A stretch of DNA of 64,000 bases from Micropruina sonneratiae (lineage in GTDB: Bacteria; Actinomycetota; Actinomycetes; Propionibacteriales; Propionibacteriaceae), in NCBI RefSeq assembly GCF_025972045.1, contig NZ_JAPDHX010000003.1, positions 496,001-560,000 of the forward strand, written 5' to 3'. The notes below the pieces were generated by a model, which was given only the letters and a program-made list of their open reading frames with translations, was not told the origin of the DNA and did not search any database. Positions 55,821-63,425 of the stretch are shown piece by piece. The position numbers were made by a program, and so were the translations under genes. The number at the start of each line of letters is the position of its first letter. Position 1 is the stretch's first letter.

Positions 55821-56681
55821 ATGCAGGTGTGGCTTGACGTGACAGCCGGGGTGGCCGGAGACATGCTGATGGGGGCTCTGGTGGACGCCGGTGCCGACCT
55901 GTCAGCGGTGCAGCGAGCCATCCGTGCCGTGGCCGGCGACGACGTGGCCACCTATCGCGAGGCGGTGGTTCGCGCGGGACTGCCGGCCACCCAGCTGCAC
56001 GTCGACATCATCACCCGCGGGGCCGGACGCCAGACCTGGCCGCAACTACGGGACGTTGTCACGCGCGCGGACCTGCATCCGGACACCACGGCCAACGCCC
56101 TGCGCACGCTGGAGAGGCTGATGTCGGCCTACTCGGTGGCCCACGACGTCCCGCCCGATGAGGTTGCGCTGCACGAGGTTGCCGCCCTCGACGTGCTGGC
56201 CGACGTGGTGGGCGACTGCGAAGCGATGCGGACGCTGGGCGTGACCCGGGTGACGGCGTCCCCGCTGGCGCTCGGCTCGGGGAGGATCCGCACCTCGCGC
56301 GGCGACCTCCCGGTGCCCATGCCGGTGGTGGCGCTGTTGGCCGACGGCTGGCCGGTGCGCAATCCGCCCGAGCCGGCGCCGCGACCCGAACCTCCGACCG
56401 ACCCCGAACCAGCGGGGGATCGGCAGCGGGTGCCGGTCGATCGTTACATGCCGCTGGGCAGCGTGGAGGGCGGGGACGGCCGCTTCACCGAGGGTCCGGC
56501 CCCCGTCGTCGGACGCCACGGGCTCGGCGAGTTGGCCACCCCCACCGGTACCGCCCTGCTTCGCAGCTTCGCGACCAGTTGCCTGCCCGACCCCCCGTTC
56601 CAGGTGCGTCGCATCGGCGTCGGGGCGGGCGGCCGCGACGTGCCGGAGCGGCCCAACGTCGTGAGGGTGTCGACCTCCTGA
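55821..56681 (+). CDS. LarC-like nickel-pincer cofactor protein, N-terminal (LarC1) part only
   Basis: A 286-residue protein matching the LarC1 half (DUF111): WLDVTAGVAGDMLMGALVDAGADL, DEVALHEVAALDVLADVVG, and the C-terminal FQVRRIGVGAGGRD...RPNVVRV. In LarC1/LarC2 systems the second half, which binds CTP and inserts nickel, is added by a programmed frameshift. Nothing resembling LarC2 follows in any frame, and larB, larE and larA are not in the window. CAGGAT lies 6 bases before the ATG (leaderless). It may be a domain protein with its own role or a truncated relic. Confidence 0.8.
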   Translation: MQVWLDVTAGVAGDMLMGALVDAGADLSAVQRAIRAVAGDDVATYREAVVRAGLPATQLHVDIITRGAGRQTWPQLRDVVTRADLHPDTTANALRTLERLMSAYSVAHDVPPDEVALHEVAALDVLADVVGDCEAMRTLGVTRVTASPLALGSGRIRTSRGDLPVPMPVVALLADGWPVRNPPEPAPRPEPPTDPEPAGDRQRVPVDRYMPLGSVEGGDGRFTEGPAPVVGRHGLGELATPTGTALLRSFATSCLPDPPFQVRRIGVGAGGRDVPERPNVVRVSTS

Positions 56682-56828
56682 CCCTGGACATCCGGTTCTA
56701 GTTCAACTGTGAAGCAAGCAGGTACACACGCCGCGCCCCCGTCGTGGTTCCCTCAGCGGTCTGGGCGGCGCCCGACACGCAGGAGTGACATGGTGCCGAT
56801 CGACAACGTACGAACGTGACGTCGAAGC

Positions 56829-57215
56829 GTGCTGCAGCGAGGGCTCGGGCTGCTGGTGGCCCCCATGGTCGGCGTGTCGGCTGCGACTGTGGATCGGCTC
56901 GCCCGACGCCGCGAACGTCAATCACGGGACCTCGTGGGAGTGCCCGGCGAGGACGTCGGCACGCTGAAGGACGCCGGCCAGGTGTCCGCCCTGACTGGAG
57001 GCCTTGGCTGGACCCAGCACAGCGCCGGGGCGCCGGGCCAGGCCGAGGCCGGTGACCGGATGGGGGCATCGCTGGCCGAGGGACTGGTCGGCGTCCCGGG
57101 CGAGAACGACGGCAGGGGAATGGTGATCAGCGGGCTTGGCGGCACCGGCCCGGTGACGGGTTTCGCCGCGCTCGAGCCGCACGCCGGTGACCAGTTCGGG
57201 GCGGCCGTCGGCTGA
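56829..57215 (+). pseudogene. FG-GAP repeat protein remnant
   Basis: The open frame contains two recognisable FG-GAP/integrin-like repeat units: LVGVPGEDVGTLKDAGQVS followed by GWTQHSAGAPGQAEAGDRMGASLA, and LVGVPGENDGRGMV followed by AGDQFGAAVG. Signal peptide, start signals and the remaining repeats are missing. The rest of the 589-base gap (56682-57270) shows nothing else. Such proteins are secreted and often large, so this is a small surviving piece. Confidence 0.6.
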
Positions 57216-57270
57216 CCCGGAGCGTTGTCCCCGCCGATATCCTCGACGCCAAAGACCGGGAGGAGGATCA

Positions 57271-57933
57271 GTGGAGATCAGCGTCCAGGGGACCCATGAG
57301 GAGACGGTGCCCCCCGAGATCGGCCGACTGCATGTCGCGGCGTCCACCGAGGGGGGCGACAAGGCGCAGGTGCTTCGCCAGGCGACCGAGGTGGTCCAGT
57401 TGCTCAGCACCGAGTTCAAGCGCCTGCAGGAGTCCGACGCGGTGACCGCGGTGGTGGTCCGGCCGATCGGGACGTCGTCGTGGCGTCCGATCAACAAGGG
57501 ACGCCAGCAGGCGCCGATCTACCGCGCCTCGGCGGCCATGCATGCCGACTTCACCGATTTCGTGGCGCTGGCCGACCTGGCCGCCCAGTTCGGCGCGACG
57601 GAGGGGCTCGAGCTGCGCCGGGTGGAGTGGCGGCTCACAGAGGACACCCGACGCGAGGTCGAGAACACCTGCCTCACTCGCGCCGTCGAGCAGGCCAAGG
57701 ACCGTGCCTTGGCGATGGCGAGCGCGGCGGGGGAGTCGCAGGTCGAGTTCGTGCAACTGGCCGACCCGGGCATGCTCGGCGAGCGGCCCACGGAGAGCTT
57801 CGCCGCCCCCGCGCCCCGGATGGCGATGATGCGCGGTGCCGGCGGCGAGGACGCACTGTCCGGCATCGACATCCAGCCCGAGGACCTGACCGTCGGCGGG
57901 GTGGTCCAGGCACGTTTCCGCACCGTCGGCTGA
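57271..57933 (+). CDS. SIMPL domain (DUF541) protein
   Basis: A 220-residue protein with the SIMPL/DUF541 layout: ISVQGTHEETVPPEIGRLHVAAST at the N-terminus, YRASAAMHADFTDFVALADL in the middle, then VEQAKDRALAMASAAG. No signal peptide is visible, while many relatives are exported. Function is unclear; some relatives are linked to oxidative stress. GTG start with GGAGGAGG 5-8 bases upstream is convincing. Confidence 0.88.
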   Translation: MEISVQGTHEETVPPEIGRLHVAASTEGGDKAQVLRQATEVVQLLSTEFKRLQESDAVTAVVVRPIGTSSWRPINKGRQQAPIYRASAAMHADFTDFVALADLAAQFGATEGLELRRVEWRLTEDTRREVENTCLTRAVEQAKDRALAMASAAGESQVEFVQLADPGMLGERPTESFAAPAPRMAMMRGAGGEDALSGIDIQPEDLTVGGVVQARFRTVG

Positions 57934-57978
57934 GGAAACGGTGGCCGGCCCGGACGCATGGCTACGCCCGACCAGGGC

Positions 57979-58719
57979 TCACCGGTCGACGTGCACCAGC
58001 GAACGCAGACCCCGCTCGAGGTGCCAGCTTGCGAATGCGCTGACCAGGCCGGACGCCGTGCGCTGGGTCCGCTCGTCGACGTCGCGGGTCGCCGGCCAGT
58101 CACCGGTGAGCAGCGCCGACAGGTAGCCGATCACCTGCGGCGACGGCAGGGCGGACGCCGGGGGCCGGCAACGCCGGCAGACCATGCCGCCCGATTGCGG
58201 GTTGAACGCCTCGTGCGGGCCCGCCAGCCCGCAGCGGGCACAGTCGCGCAGGCTCGGCGCCCAACCCGCGACGGCGACTGCCCGCAGCAGGTAGGAGTCC
58301 ATGATCATCGTCGCCGGCCGCGCTCCGTCGGTGGTCCCGGCGGTGAGCGCGTTGAGCGCGCCGACCAGCAGCAGGTACTGCTGCAGCGACGGGTCACCCT
58401 CCTCGGCCACCAGGCGGTCGGCGGTCTCCAGGATCACCTGGCCACTGGTGTAGGCGGGGTAGTCACCGCCCAGGGGTTCGGGGTAGGAGTGCAGGGTGAC
58501 GGCCTGGGTGACGACATCCAGGGTGCGCCCGGTCGCGAACTGGGCGTCGATGTGGCTGAACGGTTCGAGGCGCCCGCCGAACTTCGAGGTGGTGCGCCGA
58601 ACCCCCTTGGCCACCGCCCGGATCTTGCCGTGGCGGCGCGACAGCAGCGTGATGATGCGGTCGGCCTCACCCAGCTTGTGGGTGCGCAGCACGACCGCCT
58701 CGTCACGATAGGTGGGCAC
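57979..58719 (-). CDS. recO: DNA repair protein RecO
   Basis: A 246-residue recombination mediator that loads RecA at gaps with RecR. An N-terminal OB fold (YRDEAVVLRTHKLGEADRIITLLSR) is followed by a helical domain with a four-Cys zinc site (CARCGLAGP...VCRRC). GTG start; GACAAT 6 bases upstream fits the leaderless pattern. Between recO and glyS here is one small gene. Confidence 0.94.
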   Translation of the reverse strand: MPTYRDEAVVLRTHKLGEADRIITLLSRRHGKIRAVAKGVRRTTSKFGGRLEPFSHIDAQFATGRTLDVVTQAVTLHSYPEPLGGDYPAYTSGQVILETADRLVAEEGDPSLQQYLLLVGALNALTAGTTDGARPATMIMDSYLLRAVAVAGWAPSLRDCARCGLAGPHEAFNPQSGGMVCRRCRPPASALPSPQVIGYLSALLTGDWPATRDVDERTQRTASGLVSAFASWHLERGLRSLVHVDR

Positions 58720-58788
58720 CCGACCATTGTCGCCCCATCGCTTCCCACGACGCGTCAACGAGGCGGCGCGCCTCACTAGGCTCTCCGC

Positions 58789-59097
58789 ATGCTCGCCATC
58801 AACCGCTTCCGGGTGCCCGTCGACGCCGAGGGTGACTTTCTGGCCAGGGCGCACGAGGCGGTGGCGTTCCTGGCCGGCTGTGCGGGCAACGCCGGGGCCG
58901 AACTGGTCCGCAACCTCGACGAGCCCGACCTGTGGTGCCTGGTCACCCGCTGGGCGGGCGTCGGCGCCTACCGGCGCAGCTTCAACGGGTTCCAGGCCAA
59001 GGTCATCCTGGTGCCGCTGCTCTCGGAGGCCATCGACGAGCCCGGCGCCTACGACGACCCGGACGCCGTGGGCGAGAACCTGCCACGGACCCGGTAA
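58789..59097 (+). CDS. Antibiotic-biosynthesis-monooxygenase-like (ABM) protein
   Basis: A 102-residue ferredoxin-like protein with the ABM layout (LAINRFRVPVDAEGDFLARA, FLAGCAGNAGAELVRNLD, CLVTRWAGVGAYRRSF). Small heme oxygenase-like and quinol monooxygenases belong here, but the activity cannot be read. TAGGCT lies 6 bases before the ATG with no ribosome binding site (leaderless). It is divergent from recO. Confidence 0.75.
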   Translation: MLAINRFRVPVDAEGDFLARAHEAVAFLAGCAGNAGAELVRNLDEPDLWCLVTRWAGVGAYRRSFNGFQAKVILVPLLSEAIDEPGAYDDPDAVGENLPRTR

Positions 59098-59148
59098 CGT
59101 TGTCCCTTGCGTGCCAGCCGGGCACGCATCGACTCACAAGGAGTTTTC

Positions 59149-60528
59149 GTGGCCAGTCGGCTCGACAACGTGATCAGCCTCTGCAAGCGCCGGGGATTCG
59201 TCTACCCGTGCGGTGAGATCTACGGCGGGACCCGCGCCGCCTGGGACTACGGCCCCTACGGCGTGGAGCTGAAGGAGAACATCAAGCGGCAGTGGTGGAA
59301 GGCGGTCGTGCAGGGCCGCGACGACGTGGTCGGCATCGACTCCTCGATCATCCTGCCCCGCCAGGTGTGGGTGGCCTCCGGTCACGTCGGGGTGTTCTCC
59401 GACCCGCTCACCGAGTGCCTGAGCTGCCACAAGCGGTTCCGCGCCGACCAGCTCGAGGAGAACTTCGAGCACAAGAAGGGCCGCGCGCCGTCGGGACTCG
59501 AGGAGATCAACTGCCCCGAGTGCGGCACCCTGGGCCGGTTCACCGAGCCGCGCGACTTCAACATGATGCTGAAGACCTACCTGGGCGTCATCGAGGACGA
59601 GTCCGGGCTGCACTACCTGCGCCCCGAGACCGCGCAGGGCATCTTCATCAACTTCAAGAACGTCGAGAACTCGGCCCGGGTGAAGGTGCCGTTCGGCATC
59701 GGACAGGTGGGCAAGAGCTTCCGTAACGAGATCACCCCGGGCAACTTCATCTTCCGCACCCGCGAGTTCGAGCAGATGGAGATGGAGTTCTTCGTCGAGC
59801 CGGGCACCGACGAGGAGTGGCACCAGCACTGGATCGATGCGCGTACAGACTGGTACACCGAGCTGGGCATCGACGCGGCCAACCTGCGGCACTTCGAGCA
59901 CCCGAAGGAGAAGCTGTCGCACTACTCGAAGCGGACCGTCGACATCGAGTACAACTTCGGCTTCGCCGGCGGCGACGGCTGGGGTGAGCTGGAGGGCATC
60001 GCCAACCGGACCGACTTCGACCTGAGCACCCACTCCGAGCATTCGGGCACCGACCTGTCCTACTTCGACCAGGCAAAGGGCGAGCGCTACATCCCCTACG
60101 TGATCGAGCCGGCCGCCGGCTTGACCCGGTCGCTGATGGCGTTCATGGTCGAGGCGTACACCGAGGACACCGCACCCAACACCAAGGGCGGCGTCGACAC
60201 CCGGGTGGTGCTCAAGCTCGACCCGCGGCTGTCCCCGGTGAAGGTGGCGGTGCTGCCGCTGTCGCGCAACGAGCGGCTCTCGCCGGTGGCCCGCGACCTG
60301 GCCGCGAACCTGCGCCGGAACTGGAACGTCGAGTTCGACGACGCCCAGGCGATCGGACGCCGCTACCGCCGCCAGGACGAGATCGGCACCCCGTACTGCG
60401 TCACGGTCGACTTCGACACCCTGGACGATCAGGCCGTCACGGTGCGCGAACGCGACTCGATGACCCAGGAGCGGGTGTCGCTCGACCAGGTCCAGGGGTA
60501 CCTGGCGCAGCGGCTGATCGGCTGCTGA
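59149..60528 (+). CDS. glyS: Glycine-tRNA ligase (alpha2 type)
   Basis: A 459-residue class II synthetase charging tRNA-Gly. Class II motifs are visible: [21 protein letters not shown], zinc-like CLSCHKRF...NCPECGTLG, motif 2 [25 protein letters not shown] and motif 3 [13 protein letters not shown]; the C-terminal anticodon domain starts near residue 360. GTG start with AAGGAG at 59138-59143. It closes the conserved backbone of the window. Confidence 0.96.
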   Translation: MASRLDNVISLCKRRGFVYPCGEIYGGTRAAWDYGPYGVELKENIKRQWWKAVVQGRDDVVGIDSSIILPRQVWVASGHVGVFSDPLTECLSCHKRFRADQLEENFEHKKGRAPSGLEEINCPECGTLGRFTEPRDFNMMLKTYLGVIEDESGLHYLRPETAQGIFINFKNVENSARVKVPFGIGQVGKSFRNEITPGNFIFRTREFEQMEMEFFVEPGTDEEWHQHWIDARTDWYTELGIDAANLRHFEHPKEKLSHYSKRTVDIEYNFGFAGGDGWGELEGIANRTDFDLSTHSEHSGTDLSYFDQAKGERYIPYVIEPAAGLTRSLMAFMVEAYTEDTAPNTKGGVDTRVVLKLDPRLSPVKVAVLPLSRNERLSPVARDLAANLRRNWNVEFDDAQAIGRRYRRQDEIGTPYCVTVDFDTLDDQAVTVRERDSMTQERVSLDQVQGYLAQRLIGC

Positions 60529-60540
60529 ACCTCGGCCGGT

Positions 60541-60565
60541 GCGGCCCGTCGCCCGGGCGGGCCGC
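60541..60565. terminator. Hairpin after glyS
   Basis: GCGGCCCG (60541-60548) and CGGGCCGC (60558-60565) form a perfect 8-bp GC stem between the convergent glyS and the gene ending at 60568. No T-tract. Confidence 0.5.
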
Positions 60566-60567
60566 GC

Positions 60568-61059
60568 TCAGCCCCGGTGGAACATGCTGCGCAGGCGTCC
60601 GAGCAGGGTCTGCTGCTCCATCGCCTCCTCGAACCCCTCGGCGACGGCGGCGAAGCTGCTCGCCAACTCTGCGTGGTGGTCGAGAAAGCGTCCGCCGGTG
60701 ATCTCGTCGAGCCCGACCAGCCCCGTGGTCTCCTCGATCGACAGGGTCACCCTCACCAGCGTGTCGAAGGCGCCCGAGTCGGCGTTGGTCGACCAGAACG
60801 GCAGGGACGCCTGGTAGTCGTCGTGCTGCCAGCTGACCAGCAGGCCGGAGGGCCGGTGCGCCACCTGTCGCGCGAACGGCGTCGCGTCGAGGACGTACTC
60901 GTCGGCCGGCAGCACCTCCAGCAGCGCCGGTTGGACCCGGTCCCACAGCCCCACCTCCTCGGCGGCCAGCTCGTCCGGGTCCTGGTCCTGGTCGCCCTGG
61001 CCGGGATCGTCGGGCAGCGTGCTCGTGCCGGCCGGTAGGAAGTGCACCGCGAAGCTCAT
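60568..61059 (-). CDS. Conserved-looking soluble protein of unknown function
   Basis: A 163-residue acidic protein with no membrane segment. A Gln/Asp-rich loop (residues 15-32) is followed by mixed alpha/beta sequence including WSTNADSGAFDTLVRVTLSI and a C-terminal helix ending LLGRLRSMFHRG. I recognise no family. TAGGCT 6 bases before the ATG supports the start (leaderless). It is divergent from the RHH gene and shares its operator region. Confidence 0.75.
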   Translation of the reverse strand: MSFAVHFLPAGTSTLPDDPGQGDQDQDPDELAAEEVGLWDRVQPALLEVLPADEYVLDATPFARQVAHRPSGLLVSWQHDDYQASLPFWSTNADSGAFDTLVRVTLSIEETTGLVGLDEITGGRFLDHHAELASSFAAVAEGFEEAMEQQTLLGRLRSMFHRG

Positions 61060-61090
61060 GGACGCAGCCTAGCCATGCCCCGAGCGAACC

Positions 61091-61163
61091 TGACGTCACT
61101 GCGGAGGCACTATGACGTCATTGTACTTGTGCATGACGTCATAGTGGTGCCATGATGGCGTCA
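61091..61163. promoter_or_regulatory. Array of four phased TGACGTCA operators
   Basis: TGACGTCA occurs at 61091-61098, 61113-61120 and 61134-61141, and TGGCGTCA at 61156-61163. Start-to-start distances are 22, 21 and 22 bp, two turns of B-DNA, so all sites face the same side. The two central sites extend to ATGACGTCAT. The last overlaps the start codon of the ribbon-helix-helix gene. This is the expected layout for cooperative, autoregulatory RHH binding and could also repress the divergent gene at 61059. Confidence 0.75.
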
Positions 61164-61633
61164 TGGACCTCAATCCGTATCTGGCGGCCGTAGCCGCCGA
61201 CCTCGACAAGGCGACGGCCCTTGCCGACGACGCCACCCGCTCCACCACGGCCCGGGTCGCAGTCGCCGTCGAGCCCGCCCTGCGACTGGCCATGACGCAG
61301 CTGTTGGCGGACGCCGCGGCGCAACTCACCAGCGACCTGTCCGGCGCGGTCGTGACCGTCCGGATGGACGGACGCGAGCCCGTCCTGCACGTGCAGGAGC
61401 AGCCCATCGCGGACCTGCCCCCGACACTGGTCGAGCCCGCGTCCGCCGACGACGACGGCACCGCCCGCGTCACCGTCCGGCTGCCCGAGCAGCTCAAGCG
61501 GCAGGCCGAGAATCTGGCCCAGCGGGCAGACCAGTCGCTCAACACCTGGATCGTGCAGGCCGTCCGCCGCGCCGTCCAGCCCACCCGTACCGACCATCAC
61601 GCGACCTCCCGCCGGATCACCGGCTGGGCCTGA
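61163..61633 (+). CDS. Ribbon-helix-helix regulator-like protein
   Basis: A 156-residue protein. The N-terminal two thirds form a helical domain of unknown type. The C-terminal part (about residues 98-142) has an Arc/CopG-type ribbon-helix-helix: ARVTVRLPEQLKRQAENLAQ, then SLNTWIVQAVRRAV. It likely binds the phased operators at its own promoter. CATGAT 6 bases before the ATG fits the leaderless pattern. It lies 9 bases before the DUF4097 gene and is co-transcribed; the pair could resemble an antitoxin-like regulator with a partner, but no toxin is recognisable. Confidence 0.8.
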   Translation: MDLNPYLAAVAADLDKATALADDATRSTTARVAVAVEPALRLAMTQLLADAAAQLTSDLSGAVVTVRMDGREPVLHVQEQPIADLPPTLVEPASADDDGTARVTVRLPEQLKRQAENLAQRADQSLNTWIVQAVRRAVQPTRTDHHATSRRITGWA

Positions 61634-61642
61634 GGAGAGACC

Positions 61643-62575
61643 ATGAACACCACCACCAGCACCAGCCAGACCTGGGAGTTCGCCGTCGACGAGCTGCCCA
61701 GGCTGTTCCTGCAGGCCCACCAGGGCGACATCCACCTCCGGCACTCCGGCGGACCCGGCCAGGTCGAGGTCACGGTGAGCACCGACGTGGCCGTGGACTT
61801 CCAGGGCGTCGAGACCCGCACCGACGGTCGCGACGTCCGCGTCGTGATCCCTGCGCTGCTCAATCCGGAGGGACGCGGCTTCGCGCTCCAGTTGGGCAGC
61901 CTCAGCATCGGGGCGGGCAACACCGTTCGCAGCCGGATCGACGTGCTGGTGCCCCCCGACGCCGACCTCGAACTGCAGGTGGGCGGCGGCAACGTCACCG
62001 TGGAGGGCCGCAGCGGAACGCTTCGCGTGCGCACCGGCGGCGGCGACGTCCGCTTCGACGAGGCCGGCACCGTGCAGGTTCGCACCGGGGGCGGCGACGT
62101 CAGCGCGGTCCGGGCTGTGGAGGGGCGTCTGGACACCGGCGGCGGCGACATCAGGCTCAAGTCACTGGGGGAGGGCAGCATCAGCACCGGAGGCGGCGAC
62201 GTATCGGTGCGGACCTTCGGTCCGGGCCGGATCAGTACCGGCGGCGGCGACATCAGGGTGCAGTCGACCGAGGGGGACGTGACGCTGCACACCGGCGGCG
62301 GCGACGTGAACCTGGACGGCTGCCGCGGGCGCTCGGAGGTCACGACCGGCGCCGGCGACGTCCGGATCGGGGTGTTGGCCGGCCAGCTCAACGTGCGTAC
62401 CGGAGCGGGCGACATCTCGATCACCGTTCCTCCCGAGGTGCCCGTGTGGCAGGACCTGAGCAGCCCGCTCGGCGAGGTCGTCAGCCGCATCGCCGGCCGG
62501 GGCGAACCGGTCGAGGGTCAGGAGCACGTCGAGGTGGTGGCCCGCACCGGGACCGGCGACATCACGCTCGCGTGA
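61643..62575 (+). CDS. DUF4097 family beta-strand-repeat protein
   Basis: A 310-residue protein. After an N-terminal beta domain, residues about 115-270 hold a run of short repeats of 15-21 residues built on TGGGDV/I (six copies, then TGAGD twice and TGTGD once near the end), probably one turn each of a beta-solenoid. There is no signal peptide or membrane helix, so it is probably cytosolic. AGGAGAG precedes the ATG. Actinobacterial members are often next to small regulators, as here. Function unknown. Confidence 0.88.
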   Translation: MNTTTSTSQTWEFAVDELPRLFLQAHQGDIHLRHSGGPGQVEVTVSTDVAVDFQGVETRTDGRDVRVVIPALLNPEGRGFALQLGSLSIGAGNTVRSRIDVLVPPDADLELQVGGGNVTVEGRSGTLRVRTGGGDVRFDEAGTVQVRTGGGDVSAVRAVEGRLDTGGGDIRLKSLGEGSISTGGGDVSVRTFGPGRISTGGGDIRVQSTEGDVTLHTGGGDVNLDGCRGRSEVTTGAGDVRIGVLAGQLNVRTGAGDISITVPPEVPVWQDLSSPLGEVVSRIAGRGEPVEGQEHVEVVARTGTGDITLA

Positions 62576-62591
62576 GCCTCGGCCGCCCGGG

Positions 62592-63167
62592 TCACGCCAG
62601 CGGCACGAACGCGAAGCGATGCTCGGCGTCGGGGGTGCGGTGCAGGCCGGCGGCGTCCCGCTCGACGGTCCACATCACCCCGGCGGCCGGCAGCACCATC
62701 CGGCCGCCGACGGCCAGCTGAGCCTCCAGTTCGGCGGGGATCGCGCCGGCGTCCGCTGAGACCAGAATGCGGTCGAAGGGGGCACGCTCGGGCAGGCCTA
62801 GCGTGCCGGGGGCGGCCGGCACGATTTCGGCCCAGGGCAGGGCGAAGGCGTCGAGGTTGCGGGTGCCCAGGTCGACGAGTTGGCGCACCACCTCGACGCC
62901 GGCGACCGATCCGGACGGACCGGTCAGCTCGGCCAGCAGCGCCGTCGTCCAGCCCGAGCCGCTGCCGACGTCGAGCACGCGGGCGCCGGGCGGCACGGCC
63001 AGTAGTTCGAGCATGAACCGGACCGTCCAGGGTTGCGAGTTGGTGGCGCCGTGGCCGATCGGCAGCGGCGCGTCCACGTCGGCCCGGGAACGCACCGACG
63101 GCGGCAGGAAGGCGGCCCGGCCGATGCTGCGCATCGCCCGAGCGACCCGTCGATCCCGCCCGTTCAT
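62592..63167 (-). CDS. Protein-L-isoaspartate O-methyltransferase-like protein
   Basis: A 191-residue SAM-dependent methyltransferase. The PCMT signatures are visible: LPIGHGATNSQPWTVRFMLELL, the SAM loop VLDVGSGSGWTTALLAEL, and FDRILVSADAGAIPAELEAQL. PCMT repairs isoaspartyl residues; this protein is somewhat short, so a variant role is possible. The ATG at 63167 has GGTGAGG upstream; a longer frame reaches into the REP repeat and is not preferred. Confidence 0.85.
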   Translation of the reverse strand: MNGRDRRVARAMRSIGRAAFLPPSVRSRADVDAPLPIGHGATNSQPWTVRFMLELLAVPPGARVLDVGSGSGWTTALLAELTGPSGSVAGVEVVRQLVDLGTRNLDAFALPWAEIVPAAPGTLGLPERAPFDRILVSADAGAIPAELEAQLAVGGRMVLPAAGVMWTVERDAAGLHRTPDAEHRFAFVPLA

Positions 63168-63223
63168 CGCCTCACCATCACCCCGACCCCCGCCCCGGCG
63201 CAAGACCACGACACCCGCCTCCC

Positions 63224-63346
63224 GTAATCCCGGCTCGTCCTTCGTCATCCCGGCTCGTCCTTCGTCATCCCGGCTCGTCCTTCGTCATCCCGGCGAACGC
63301 CGGGATCTCACACCGGCACCGGAGATCCCCGGGCAAGCCCGGGATG
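63224..63346. repeat. REP-like element with 20-bp tandem expansion
   Basis: The unit TTCGTCATCCCGGCTCGTCC is repeated with a 20-bp period about three times (the first copy partial), then runs into a complete head palindrome CGTCATCCCGGCGAACGCCGGG and, after about 25 bases, the tail CCCCGGGCAAGCCCGGGATGACG. Same family as 32085 and 54196. The expansion looks like recent slippage and may vary between strains. Confidence 0.75.
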
Positions 63347-63425
63347 ACGTCCGCAACGGCGTCCGAGCGGGTCACCCCGCGAGACCGTCGACCACACCTC
63401 GGCCCGCGGGTGATTGGCTGGTCCG

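Noticed and set aside
56640-56700. Programmed frameshift at the end of larC producing LarC2
   Set aside because: The alternative frames stop within about 20 codons and show no LarC2 similarity.
63224-63294. 20-bp tandem repeats considered as a CRISPR array
   Set aside because: The repeats are contiguous without spacers and belong to the REP-like family; no cas gene is present.
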